Assembly: GCA_025927935.1 (NCBI GenBank)
Contig: JAICKM010000137.1
Location: 1 to 11,938 of the forward strand
Direction of reading: 5' to 3'
Length of the DNA: 11,938 nt
Origin: Chloroflexia bacterium
GTDB taxonomy: Bacteria; Chloroflexota; Chloroflexia; QHBQ01; JADMIH01
The notes beneath the pieces are model-generated. The model had not been told where the DNA came from, ran no database searches, and worked only from the letters and a program-made list of their open reading frames with translations. Each line of letters begins with the position of its first letter. The first letter of the stretch is position 1. Both the position numbers and the translations under genes were made by a program. This document shows positions 1 through 6,968 of the stretch, in pieces.

Positions 1-363
1 CTGGAAGGCGCCGATCAGCAGGCCAGCGAGTGGAAGTACATCCCGGTCCGCCGCACCGCGCTGTTCATCGAGGAGAGCCTCTACCAGGGCGTGAAGTGGG
101 TGGTGTTCGAGCCGAACGACGAGCCGTTGTGGTCGCAGATCCGCCTCAACGTCGGCGCGTTCATGCAGGACCTGTTCCGGCGCGGCGCGTTCCAGGGTAC
201 GACCCCACGCGAAGCCTACTTCGTCAAGTGCGACAAAGATACCACGACCCAGAATGACATCGACCACGGCATCGTCAACATTGTGGTCGGCTTCGCGCCG
301 CTCAAGCCCGCCGAGTTCGTCGTCATCCAGATTCAGCAGATGGCCGGCCAGGTCCAGGTCTAA
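1..363 (+). CDS. Contractile tail sheath protein, C-terminal part (5' end cut by window)
   Basis: The reading frame is open from base 1 and gives 120 codons before the TAA stop, so the N-terminus lies upstream. The fragment reads as the C-terminal domain of phage/eCIS tail sheath proteins: a 'WKYIPVRRTALFIEESL' stretch, then 'KWVVFEPNDEPLW' and 'IRLNVGAFMQDLFRRGAFQG', ending in the strand 'GIVNIVVGFAPLKPAEFVVIQI'-type segment. In the family this domain forms the inner layer of the sheath and donates the C-terminal strand that links neighbouring subunits; contraction of the sheath drives the inner tube into the target. It is followed 11 bp downstream by the tube gene, the usual sheath-tube order in eCIS and myophage loci. 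AFP and PVC carry several sheath paralogues, and one window end cannot show how many are present here. Confidence 0.95.
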   Translation: MEGADQQASEWKYIPVRRTALFIEESLYQGVKWVVFEPNDEPLWSQIRLNVGAFMQDLFRRGAFQGTTPREAYFVKCDKDTTTQNDIDHGIVNIVVGFAPLKPAEFVVIQIQQMAGQVQV

Positions 364-369
364 GGAGGT
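362..369 (+). promoter_or_regulatory. Strong Shine-Dalgarno of the tube gene
   Basis: AAGGAGGT overlaps the sheath stop codon and lies 5 nt before the tube ATG at 375. It is close to a perfect anti-SD match. It fits the high tube copy number that assembly would require, and it fixes the start codon. Confidence 0.8.
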
Positions 370-374
370 AGGCG

Positions 375-893
375 ATGGCACAGTTCAGTGTGAACCCGAC
401 CCGCTTCGATCCCTATAAGTCCTTCAAGTTTCGTGTCAAATGGGATGGGCGCTATGTGGCGGGCATCAGCAAGGTCGGCGCACTCACCCGCACGACCACC
501 CCCATAACCCACCGTGAGGGCGGCGACCCCAGCACAAGCCGCAAGTCGCCCGGTCGCACCGAGTACAACGCGATCACGCTGGAGCGCGGCGTGACCCACG
601 ACCTGGAGTTCGAGCAATGGGCCAGCAAGGTCTGGAACTTCGGGGCTGGACCGGGCGCGGAGGTCTCGCTCAAGGACTTCCGCAAGGACATCATTATCGA
701 CGTGTTCAACGAGGCCGGGCAGAAAGTGCTCTCGTATCAGGTCTTCCGCTGCTGGGTCTCCGAGTACCAGGCCCTGCCCGATCTGGACGCCAATGCCGGT
801 GCCGTCGCCCTCCAGCATATCAAGCTGGAGAACGAAGGTTGGCAGCGCGACCCCGAAGTCGTTGAGCCGGCGGAGCCGCAATTCTCGCCATGA
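375..893 (+). CDS. Inner tube protein (T4 gp19-like phage tail tube family)
   Basis: This 172-aa protein matches the eCIS inner-tube family. 'FDPYKSFKFRVKWDGRYVAG' (11-30) forms the first strands, 'HREGGDPSTSRKSPGRTEY' (46-64) the loop and strand, and 'AITLERGVTHDLEFEQW' (66-82) the helix-leading segment. 'SLKDFRKDIIIDVFNEAG' (98-115) and 'WVSEYQALPDLDANAGAVA' (127-145) precede the final strand 'LQHIKLENEGW'. Hexameric rings of this fold stack into the tube that the sheath propels. AFP/PVC have more than one tube paralogue (main tube and a tube initiator next to the baseplate), and I cannot tell which role this copy has. The start is set by a near-perfect SD. The stop overlaps the next ATG by 4 bp (ATGA), indicating translational coupling. 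Confidence 0.93.
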   Translation: MAQFSVNPTRFDPYKSFKFRVKWDGRYVAGISKVGALTRTTTPITHREGGDPSTSRKSPGRTEYNAITLERGVTHDLEFEQWASKVWNFGAGPGAEVSLKDFRKDIIIDVFNEAGQKVLSYQVFRCWVSEYQALPDLDANAGAVALQHIKLENEGWQRDPEVVEPAEPQFSP

Positions 894-1645
894 GCCTGGT
901 TCTGCCGGCGGCGCGCCTATCCAATGCGGCGATCCTGGCGGCCTGGGAAGCCGGCCAGGCAGGATCGCCGCTGGATCGGGCCAGCGCCATCCTGTGGTAC
1001 GCCGTGCCCGACACCCAGCGGCAAGAGCTGGATGCCTGGACCTCCGGCCACCGGGATGCCCGCCTGCTCGACGTGTATGCGGCGACCTTTGGCGACCACA
1101 TCGCGGGGTTGGTGGCCTGCCCGGAGTGCGGCGAGCAACTGGAGATCGCGCTCCGTCCAGACGACATCCGCAGCCCCTACGGCACAGCGGAGGAAGAATT
1201 CGATCTGGGGGATGCCGAATCCGGCTATCGCGTGGTTTTTCGCTTGCCGGCGAGCGCCGATCTGCGGGCCAGTGCGGTACACGAAAGCGAAGGCGTCGCC
1301 CGGCGGGCCTTGCTGGAGCGCTGTATTGTACGGGCCGAACAGGCCGGAGCCGCGGTCTTAGCCGGCGATCTGCCGGAGTCGTTGATTGTCCGCGTCGGCG
1401 AAGCCATGGCCGAGCACGATGCGCAAAGCGATGTGCGCCTGGACCTGGCCTGCCCGGCCTGCGCGCACACCTGGCAAGCCCGGTTCGACATTGGCGATTT
1501 CGTATGGCGCGAGGTGGTGGCGCGGGTCCGCCGGCTCATCACCGATGTGCATACGCTGGCGCTGGCCTACGGCTGGCGCGAAGCCGATATTCTGGCCCTG
1601 TCTGATGCCCGGCGCAATATGTATCTGGAGCGATTACTGGGATGA
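890..1645 (+). CDS. Baseplate-chaperone-like protein with two CxxC motifs (T4 baseplate protein type)
   Basis: The protein is 251 aa. It has an Ala/Leu-rich helical N-terminus (about 8-65), then a CPEC knuckle (C77, C80), a beta-rich middle (about 100-122), and a second knuckle CPAC (C188, C191). The C-terminus is helical and ends 'READILALSDARRNMYLERLLG'-like, with a Trp/Ala-rich 'YGWREADILAL' segment. The paired CxxC motifs could form one split zinc ribbon. This layout, and its place just after the tube gene, resemble proteins assigned to the T4 baseplate/hub-assembly family (gp26/gp51 type) in eCIS loci. The family assignment comes from architecture and position, not a strong signature, so the chaperone role is inferred. 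It overlaps both neighbours by 4 bp (ATGA). Confidence 0.6.
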   Translation: MSLVLPAARLSNAAILAAWEAGQAGSPLDRASAILWYAVPDTQRQELDAWTSGHRDARLLDVYAATFGDHIAGLVACPECGEQLEIALRPDDIRSPYGTAEEEFDLGDAESGYRVVFRLPASADLRASAVHESEGVARRALLERCIVRAEQAGAAVLAGDLPESLIVRVGEAMAEHDAQSDVRLDLACPACAHTWQARFDIGDFVWREVVARVRRLITDVHTLALAYGWREADILALSDARRNMYLERLLG

Positions 1646-2565
1646 GCGATTACCTGACAAGCCTGGTGCAGCGCGCGCGCGGGGAGACCGGCGTGGTCCG
1701 GCCCATCGTGCAACCGGTGTTTGCGCCGGAACGGGCGGACCTACCATCCGTGCCGGCCGGTACCTGGCCGGGCATAGCCGGGCCAGAGATCCCGGCGCCC
1801 GCGCCGCGCACCCGCGCCGCCGCGCGCCCCGCGGAAGCCGGTCCACTTCCGGTACCCGCGCCACTACCGGCTGAGCAATCCGGGCCAGGCGATCCGCTAT
1901 CCCCAGCGCCCCCTTTAAGCCCAGAGGCGAATCGCCTATACCCTACCCCGCTGCCGCCCACATCGGGCGGGCTACAGCCGTCTCCGGCGCAGCAATACAC
2001 GGTAGAGCACCCAACAAGCGCAAATCCGCCACTATCTATTGCTCTACCTGACTCACTCGCCGGGCCGCAAACGGCTCCATCACCCTTGCAGCCATCCCGG
2101 ACCCCTGCGGTTGCACCCTTGCCTACCCCGGCGGTGCGGGCGGGTATGCCGGCTATCGATCCGCCCGTGCAGCAAGGCACCGGCGAACCAGGTGTCCGCC
2201 GCACCGGGCAGGATGCCCCCGACTTCGCGTCTGTCACCGGGACTCAGCATCCCACCGCGCAAGTAGCGGCAAGGAGACAGGCCGGCCGGCCGCCTGCTGG
2301 CGAGCAGATCATCCCTGTGCCGCGCGAGCCGGATCGGCCGGCGGCGCGCCCGGCGACAGCTCCGGCGCCGCGCAGGGCGGCGGCAGATAACCAGGCAGCC
2401 CCTCCACCGCCGCCCGCGATTCGGGTATCCATCGGACGGATCGAGGTGCGCGCCATGCTGCCGGCCCCGCCGCTCCCGGCGCCCATACCCGCGCCCGCGC
2501 CGTCCGCGCCGCTAGTGACTCTCGACGCCTATCTGCGCGAGCGCACCGGGAGACGTGACCGATGA
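1642..2565 (+). CDS. Pro/Ala-rich disordered eCIS-associated protein with conserved N- and C-terminal motifs
   Basis: This 307-aa protein is dominated by Pro, Ala, Gly, Ser and Thr from about residue 38 to 258, with no predictable fold. Its two ends look conserved. The N-terminus 'MSDYLTSLVQRARGETGVVRP' (1-21) has an amphipathic helix and a basic/Val-Pro segment. Residues 260-273 'IRVSIGRIEVRAML' form strand-like sequence, then after a Pro-rich spacer comes 'TLDAYLRER' (293-301), a likely helix. Proteins of this design (short head, disordered middle, 'IGRIEVRA' tail) recur at this position in eCIS clusters as I recall them, without a known function. A flexible tether or scaffold between baseplate or cap parts is a reasonable guess. 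It has ATGA overlaps on both sides. The stretch near 1980-2120 uses more A/T-ending codons than its neighbours, as expected for a weakly constrained linker. Confidence 0.7.
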   Translation: MSDYLTSLVQRARGETGVVRPIVQPVFAPERADLPSVPAGTWPGIAGPEIPAPAPRTRAAARPAEAGPLPVPAPLPAEQSGPGDPLSPAPPLSPEANRLYPTPLPPTSGGLQPSPAQQYTVEHPTSANPPLSIALPDSLAGPQTAPSPLQPSRTPAVAPLPTPAVRAGMPAIDPPVQQGTGEPGVRRTGQDAPDFASVTGTQHPTAQVAARRQAGRPPAGEQIIPVPREPDRPAARPATAPAPRRAAADNQAAPPPPPAIRVSIGRIEVRAMLPAPPLPAPIPAPAPSAPLVTLDAYLRERTGRRDR

Positions 2566-3767
2566 GCAACCCCTTCGCCATTGCCGCTGTCACCGCCACG
2601 TTCGGCCAGTTGCTGGGCCGCGTGACCGAAGACTCCACGCTCGCCGGTGCCGGCGTCACCAACCGCCCGCTGGACAAAGCCCGCGCGGCCGGCGACACCA
2701 ACCGGCAGTTGAACCTGTTTCTCTATCAGGTCAGCGCGGACCCGGCCTGGCGCAATATGGATCTGCCGTTCCGTAATGCCGGCGGCGAACTGAACAACCG
2801 GCCCGTGCTGGCGCTCGATCTCCACTATCTGCTGACCGCCTACGGCCAGAACGACGACGACCTGGACGCCCAGCACCTGCTGGCCCACGCGATGAGCCTG
2901 GTCCATGACGAGGCCGCCTTCACCCGCGATCAGGTCCGCGCGGCCCTCATCGCCGAGCCATCCGTCGCTCTGAGCGACCTGGCCGACCAGATCGAACTGG
3001 TGAAGGTCTGTCTGGAGACCCCCTCACTGGAAGAAGTCTCCAAGCTGTGGACGACGTTCCTGACCCAATATCGTCTATCTGTGGCCTACCGGGCATCTGT
3101 AGTGCTCATCGAGCGGCCCCTGCGGGCCAGGATTGCGCCGCCGGTGCGCGCCGCCAACGTCTACGTCCTGCCGTTCCGCCGCCCGGTGATCGATACCGTC
3201 AGCCCGCAGGTGGCGCTGCCCGGCGATCAACTCGTCATCCAGGGCCATAACCTCCAGGCCGATGGGGTCCAGGTGCGCTTCGGCGCCGTGGTCGCCGTCC
3301 CGGCGACGCTGACCGACCGGCAGATTACGGTGCCTGTGCCGGCCACGGTGCCGGCCGGTGTCAATACGGTCCAGGTGATACAACAACTCGACCTCGGCAC
3401 CCCGGCCACGCCGCATCGCGGGTTCGAGTCGAACGTGGCCGCCTTTATCCTGGCCCCGCGCATCACCACGCCGCAGCCGATCAGCGTGGCCCGTGGCGCC
3501 ACGCTGTCGCTGGCGTTCCAGCCGCCGGTCAGCCGGGCGCAACAGGTAGCGATCCTGATGGGCGACCAGCAGATCACGCTACCCGCCCGCGCGGCGGGAT
3601 CCGCCCCGGTGACCACCCTGGGCTTCCCGATCCCCGCCGCCTTCCCGACCGGCGATTACCTGCTGCGCCTGCGCGTGGATGGCGCGGAGAGTCCGCTGGA
3701 GACGGACACGGACTCGACCAGCCCGACCTTCAACCAGTATATCGGACCCAAGGTGACGATCACATGA
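2562..3767 (+). CDS. DUF4255 (Pvc16/Afp16-type) tail-terminator/cap protein with Ig-like (IPT/TIG) domains
   Basis: The protein is 401 aa. Residues 8-186 match the DUF4255/Pvc16 N-terminal domain. Visible pieces are 'AIAAVTATFGQLL' (helix 1), 'RQLNLFLYQVSADPAWRN' (48-65), 'RPVLALDLHYLLTAYG' (80-95), the helix 'DAQHLLAHAMSLVHDE' (102-117), and 'LWTTFLTQYRLSVAYRASVVLIE' (162-184). In AFP/PVC this protein ends tube and sheath growth and caps the distal end of the particle. A Pro-rich hinge leads into an IPT/TIG-like beta-sandwich (about 208-298: 'VISP'-like 'VIDTVSPQVALPGDQLVIQG', then 'GVQVRFG', 'TVPAGVNTVQVIQ'). A second beta domain of roughly 100 residues (299-401) follows. Many cap proteins stop after the DUF4255 domain, so the C-terminal sandwiches are extra and could be exposed on the particle. 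ATGA overlaps join it to both neighbours. Confidence 0.9.
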   Translation: MSNPFAIAAVTATFGQLLGRVTEDSTLAGAGVTNRPLDKARAAGDTNRQLNLFLYQVSADPAWRNMDLPFRNAGGELNNRPVLALDLHYLLTAYGQNDDDLDAQHLLAHAMSLVHDEAAFTRDQVRAALIAEPSVALSDLADQIELVKVCLETPSLEEVSKLWTTFLTQYRLSVAYRASVVLIERPLRARIAPPVRAANVYVLPFRRPVIDTVSPQVALPGDQLVIQGHNLQADGVQVRFGAVVAVPATLTDRQITVPVPATVPAGVNTVQVIQQLDLGTPATPHRGFESNVAAFILAPRITTPQPISVARGATLSLAFQPPVSRAQQVAILMGDQQITLPARAAGSAPVTTLGFPIPAAFPTGDYLLRLRVDGAESPLETDTDSTSPTFNQYIGPKVTIT

Positions 3768-5758
3768 CCGCCGACGACATGCTCTGGACCGAGGCCAACC
3801 AGCGCTACCTGACCGCGGCGCTGGCCGGGGTGCGTGTGCGCCTACAGCAGCAGGCCGCCCAAAACGGCGCTCCACCCCCGACGGCCCCGACGGACGACGC
3901 ACCGGACCTATCCGCCGGCGCAGATACCGGCGAGTTCCCAGCGGACCAGATGCCGCCTCCCGCCCTGGAAACGCTTTGCGCCGCGTTCGGGGTGTCGCAC
4001 TTCGAGCGCCAGATCGTGCTGCTCTGCGCGGGCGTGGAACTCGACGCCCGCTTCTCCAGCCTCTGTGCGGCCGCGCAGGGCGACCCGGCGCGCGCCTATC
4101 CGACCTTTAGCCTGGCCCTGGCCGCGCTGGACGACCCGCACTGGAGCGCCGTCACGCCGGCAGGACCGCTACGGCGCTGGCGCCTGATCGAAATCGGCAC
4201 CCTGCCCGGCGTCCCGCTGACGCAGAGTCCGTTGCGTCTCGACGAGCGCATCCTCCATTACCTGGCCGGGGTGCAACACCTGGATGAGCGCCTGGCCGAT
4301 CTGCTCACCCATGTCCATCCCGAGGCGGATCTGGTGCCGTCGCACCAGGCTATCGCCGGCGACATCCGCGCTGTTCTGGCGCGTTCCAATCACCAGCCGC
4401 CGCTCATCCAGCTTTGTGGCGCCGACAGCGGTACCAAGCATGCCATCGCTGCCGCCGCCTGTGCCGCGGTGGGGCTACACCTGTTTGCGCTGGCGGGTGA
4501 GGCGATCCCGAACCATCCGACCGAGCGTGAAGGGCTGCTCCGGCTGTGGGCGCGCGAGGCTACGCTCACCACCAGCGCCCTGTACATCGACGCCACAGCC
4601 GTCGATATGGCCGACGCCCATGCCGTGTCCGGCCTCAGTGCTTTTCTGGAGCGGGTGCGCGGCGTAGTGGTGCTGGGGACGCGCGGGCGCTGGCCGGCGC
4701 TGTTGCGGCCCATGCGCACGCTCGAAATTCACAAACCAGCGCCGGAGGAACAGCGCGCCTTGTGGCAAGCGGCGCTGGGCGAGGCCGCACCCCGCCTCAA
4801 CGGCCACGTCACCCGCCTGGCAACCGAGTTCAACCTGAGCGCGACCGCGATCCGGGCCACGGCCCGCGAAGCGCTGGACGGCGAGGGTACGCCGGAGATG
4901 CTGGCGGCACGGCTGTGGGATGCCGGCCGCGCCCAGGTGCGCCCGCAACTGGACGACATGGCCCAGCGTATTGAGCCGGCCGCCACCTGGCAGGATCTGG
5001 TCCTGCCCGAGACGGCGCAGCAGGGCCTGCGCGAGATCGCCGCGCATGTCCGCCGGCGGGCCACCGTGTATGACACCTGGGGTTTCGCCGGCAAAGGCGC
5101 CCGCGGCCTGGGCATCAGCGCCCTGTTCGCCGGGGCCAGCGGCACCGGCAAGACGATGGCCGCCGAGGTGCTGGCGGGCGAACTGGGCCTGGACCTCTAC
5201 CGCATCGACCTGAGCCAGATCGTCAACAAATACATCGGCGAGACCGAGAAAAATCTCCGGCGCGTCTTCGACGCTGCGGAGGATGGCGGCGCCATCCTCT
5301 TCTTTGACGAGGCCGACGCCCTCTTCGGCAAGCGCAGCGAGGTCAAGGATAGCCACGACCGCTACGCCAACATCGAGATCAACTACCTGCTCCAGCGTAT
5401 GGAGCTATATCGGGGCCTGGCCGTGCTGGCGTCGAACATGAAAAGTGCGCTCGATCCGGCGTTCCTGCGCCGCATCCGCTTCGTGATCAACTTCCCATTC
5501 CCCGACGCGACCCAGCGGGTCGAGATCTGGCGGCGCATTTTCCCGGCCGCCACGCCGACCGAGGGCCTGGACATGGCGCGCCTGGCGCAACTGAACATCG
5601 CCGGCGGCAGCATCCGCAACATTGCGCTCAACGCGACCTTCCTGGCCGCCGACGCGGGCGAGCCGGTGCGTATGCGCCACCTGCTGCAAGCGACGCGCAG
5701 CGAGTACGCCAAGGTGGAGAAACCGCTGAACGCGACCGAGATCGGGGGCTGGCTATGA
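3764..5758 (+). CDS. AAA+ ATPase (Afp15/Pvc15-type eCIS ATPase)
   Basis: This 664-aa protein has a complete C-terminal AAA+ module. Walker A is GASGTGKT (457-464) and Walker B is ILFFDEAD (511-518). Sensor-1 Asn lies in 'VLASNMK' (N558), and arginine-finger candidates lie in 'DPAFLRRIRF' (R569-R572). A C-terminal lid starts near 'GGSIRNIALNATFLA'. The upstream half (about 65-390) looks like a second, inactive ATPase fold. 'GADSGTKH' (219-226) aligns with Walker A but lacks the final Gly and Thr, and 'ALYIDATAV' (272-280) resembles Walker B with Glu replaced by Ala. In AFP/PVC systems the ATPase is needed for proper particle production or cargo handling; exactly how is not resolved. The gene lies between the cap gene and the small-protein/cargo region, so a loading or assembly role is plausible. 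Confidence 0.94.
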   Translation: MTADDMLWTEANQRYLTAALAGVRVRLQQQAAQNGAPPPTAPTDDAPDLSAGADTGEFPADQMPPPALETLCAAFGVSHFERQIVLLCAGVELDARFSSLCAAAQGDPARAYPTFSLALAALDDPHWSAVTPAGPLRRWRLIEIGTLPGVPLTQSPLRLDERILHYLAGVQHLDERLADLLTHVHPEADLVPSHQAIAGDIRAVLARSNHQPPLIQLCGADSGTKHAIAAAACAAVGLHLFALAGEAIPNHPTEREGLLRLWAREATLTTSALYIDATAVDMADAHAVSGLSAFLERVRGVVVLGTRGRWPALLRPMRTLEIHKPAPEEQRALWQAALGEAAPRLNGHVTRLATEFNLSATAIRATAREALDGEGTPEMLAARLWDAGRAQVRPQLDDMAQRIEPAATWQDLVLPETAQQGLREIAAHVRRRATVYDTWGFAGKGARGLGISALFAGASGTGKTMAAEVLAGELGLDLYRIDLSQIVNKYIGETEKNLRRVFDAAEDGGAILFFDEADALFGKRSEVKDSHDRYANIEINYLLQRMELYRGLAVLASNMKSALDPAFLRRIRFVINFPFPDATQRVEIWRRIFPAATPTEGLDMARLAQLNIAGGSIRNIALNATFLAADAGEPVRMRHLLQATRSEYAKVEKPLNATEIGGWL

Positions 5759-6039
5759 TGCCCGACATCGAACTGGACATCGACGAACTGGTGCTGCACG
5801 GCTTCGCGCCCGGCGACGGCGAAGGGATCGGCGCCGCGATCCAACGCGAACTGGCCCGCCTCTTTGCCGAGCAGGGGCTACCGGCGGGGCTGGGCGCCGG
5901 GGGCGCCGTCCCGCGCCTGGACGGCGGCGGATTCCCGGTCGCGGCGGGCGCGACTACGGACGCCATTGGCGCCCAGGTGGCGCACGCGGTCTACGGCGGA
6001 CTGGCGCGCGCTGCCAACCCGGAACACACACGATCCTGA
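5755..6039 (+). CDS. Small eCIS-associated protein of unknown function (94 aa)
   Basis: The ATG at 5755 overlaps the ATPase stop (ATGATG); the second ATG at 5758 is equally possible and removes one Met. The product is acidic at the N-terminus, with 'IELDIDELVLHGFAPGDGEGI' (about 5-25), then an amphipathic helix 'AAIQRELARLFAEQGLP', a Gly-rich turn, and a final helix 'DAIGAQVAHAVYGGLARA'. I recognise the 'IDELVLHGF' plus 'RELARLxAEQGLP' pattern from small genes that sit after the AAA+ ATPase in many eCIS clusters, but I know of no assigned function. It has no signal peptide or membrane segment. Its tight coupling to the ATPase suggests an ATPase partner or a chaperone/adaptor for the proteins encoded next. 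That role is inferred. Confidence 0.75.
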   Translation: MMPDIELDIDELVLHGFAPGDGEGIGAAIQRELARLFAEQGLPAGLGAGGAVPRLDGGGFPVAAGATTDAIGAQVAHAVYGGLARAANPEHTRS

Positions 6040-6059
6040 CTGGCGGCCTGGACCGTCGC

Positions 6060-6065
6060 GAGGAG
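6060..6065 (+). promoter_or_regulatory. Shine-Dalgarno deciding the start of the first paralogue
   Basis: GAGGAG lies 8 nt before the ATG at 6074. It favours that start over in-frame upstream starts such as 5864, which would run through the preceding gene. The second paralogue begins with the same 'MRT(H/Y)QR' sequence, which confirms the choice. Confidence 0.7.
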
Positions 6066-6073
6066 CACACGTC

Positions 6074-6934
6074 ATGCGCACCCATCAGCGAGCCGAAAAC
6101 CACGCAGGGCCAACGCCCATTGCGTTGCCCGCGCTCCGGAGGGATAATCCCGCGGCGGCGCAGGGGGGGCCGACCACGCACCATTACACCGTAGGCGCCG
6201 GTCATGATTTTAGCCGCATAAGTGTCCATGACGATCACGGCGCCGGCGCCGGGTTAGACGACGCTGGACAACAGTCCCGCCACGTGAAGGGCACGGAATC
6301 CTTCCCCGAGGAAGAGGGCCAGGCTGCCGACCCTGAGCTGAAGCGGCTGGATAACGGATCGGGATCCGGTTCCGGATCGGGGTCCGGCTCCGGATCGGGA
6401 TCGGGATCGGGGTCGGGCACCAAGGCGGCCACGCCTACTCTGGCCGCCTCCGGCGACGATTATAGCGGCGACACGGCTACCGAGTCCCACAAGAAGATCC
6501 GCTTCGACGTGACCATCCCCTCCGGCGTCACAGCGGGCGACTACGCGCTGGTCAATATGGTGAAAGGCTCCATGAAAGACGGCGACGGCAAATTCTTCAA
6601 AGCTAAAATGTACGGCAAAACCGTAGACGCCAATTACGCGGACTGGGTGGTCGATTCGATGGACGAAGATCCGGTCTACTGGAGCGACAGCACGGCGCGC
6701 TGGCGGTACAAGTCCACATCCACCGGCTTCTATGCCACCGATAATCCTGGCCCGGCGCTTAGCTCCGAGACCGGCGCCGTCTACGCGCTGAAATTCAAAA
6801 TGGGCCTGTACAAACTGAGCGACGTGCCGACTACGACCACGGGCACCATCAGTGCCACGCCGCTGGCCGAGTATCCCTGGCAATATTCGGTAGTCGTGGA
6901 CAAGAGCGGCAAGTTCAGCCACCCGGCGATCTAG
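6074..6934 (+). CDS. Putative eCIS cargo/accessory protein A: DUF4157-like leader remnant, (GS)10 linker, 171-aa C-terminal domain
   Basis: With the start at 6074 the product is 286 aa. Residues 1-60 resemble the leader of DUF4157 (eCIS core domain) proteins: basic 'MRTHQRAENH', then 'GHDFSRISVH' (43-52), nearly the family's GHDFSRxxVH signature. The HELxH metal-binding helix that normally follows is absent. Next come an acidic patch 'FPEEEGQAADPELKR' (77-91), a perfect (GS)10 linker (95-114), and a 171-residue domain (116-286). That domain is rich in aromatic residues and strands, with 'IRFDVTIPSGVTAGDYALVN', 'DEDPVYWS', 'DNPGPALSSETGAVYA', 'KFKMGLYKL' and the ending 'WQYSVVV...GKFSHPAI'. 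I do not recognise its function. No signal peptide or membrane segment is visible. By position and leader it is a candidate injected cargo or tube-lumen protein; a surface or structural accessory is the alternative. Confidence 0.75.
   Translation: MRTHQRAENHAGPTPIALPALRRDNPAAAQGGPTTHHYTVGAGHDFSRISVHDDHGAGAGLDDAGQQSRHVKGTESFPEEEGQAADPELKRLDNGSGSGSGSGSGSGSGSGSGSGTKAATPTLAASGDDYSGDTATESHKKIRFDVTIPSGVTAGDYALVNMVKGSMKDGDGKFFKAKMYGKTVDANYADWVVDSMDEDPVYWSDSTARWRYKSTSTGFYATDNPGPALSSETGAVYALKFKMGLYKLSDVPTTTTGTISATPLAEYPWQYSVVVDKSGKFSHPAI
6356..6415 (+). repeat. Low-complexity Gly-Ser coding repeat, 10 units
   Basis: Ten consecutive GGN-TCN hexamers (GGATCG, GGATCC, GGTTCC, GGGTCG variants) encode (Gly-Ser)10. 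Mixed synonymous codons in the first half and uniform GGATCG units in the second half suggest growth of the repeat toward its 3' side. It makes a flexible linker in the protein. Confidence 0.9.
6395..6438 (+). repeat. 44-bp direct repeat, copy 1 (copy 2 at 7285-7328)
   Basis: The 44 bases ending the GS linker and starting the C-terminal domain are identical to those 890 bp downstream. The copy continues in register, with scattered substitutions and no gaps, to both stop codons (6934 and 7824, also 890 apart). This marks a gene duplication, possibly with local gene conversion. Confidence 0.9.
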
Positions 6935-6950
6935 CCGGCGTGTGCCGGCG
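6935..6950 (+). other. Small perfect hairpin directly after the stop codon
   Basis: GCCGGC-GTGT-GCCGGC forms a 6-bp all-G/C stem with a 4-nt loop immediately after the TAG of cargo-like gene A. No T-run follows, so it is not a standard intrinsic terminator. It could slow 3' exonuclease or tune read-through into gene B, but short GC palindromes are frequent at this base composition. Confidence 0.35.
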
Positions 6951-6961
6951 GGAGGCACGGG

Positions 6962-6968
6962 AAGGAGG
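6962..6968 (+). promoter_or_regulatory. Strong Shine-Dalgarno of the second paralogue
   Basis: AAGGAGG lies 10 nt before the ATG at 6979. This is a stronger match than that of gene A. It supports 6979 over the in-frame upstream ATG near 6940, because that longer form would place the SD inside the coding region. Confidence 0.75.

Noticed and set aside
793..1605. 270-aa open frame on the + strand overlapping the CxxC protein
   Set aside because: Arg/Gly/Pro-rich out-of-frame translation of a coherent gene with CxxC motifs and coupled start; typical shadow frame in GC-rich DNA.
4475..5356. 293-aa open frame on the - strand
   Set aside because: Lies entirely antisense to the AAA+ ATPase, including its Walker motifs, and has no recognisable domain or SD.
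5864..6073. Upstream in-frame extension of cargo-like gene A
   Set aside because: It would overlap the 94-aa gene for most of its length with Arg/Trp-rich sequence. The SD at 6060 and the shared MRT(H/Y)QR start of both paralogues support 6074.
6356..6415. Tandem repeat considered as CRISPR, origin iterons or an attachment site
   Set aside because: The hexamers stay in the reading frame and encode (GS)10 in a gene with a paralogue; no spacers or conserved palindromic repeat.
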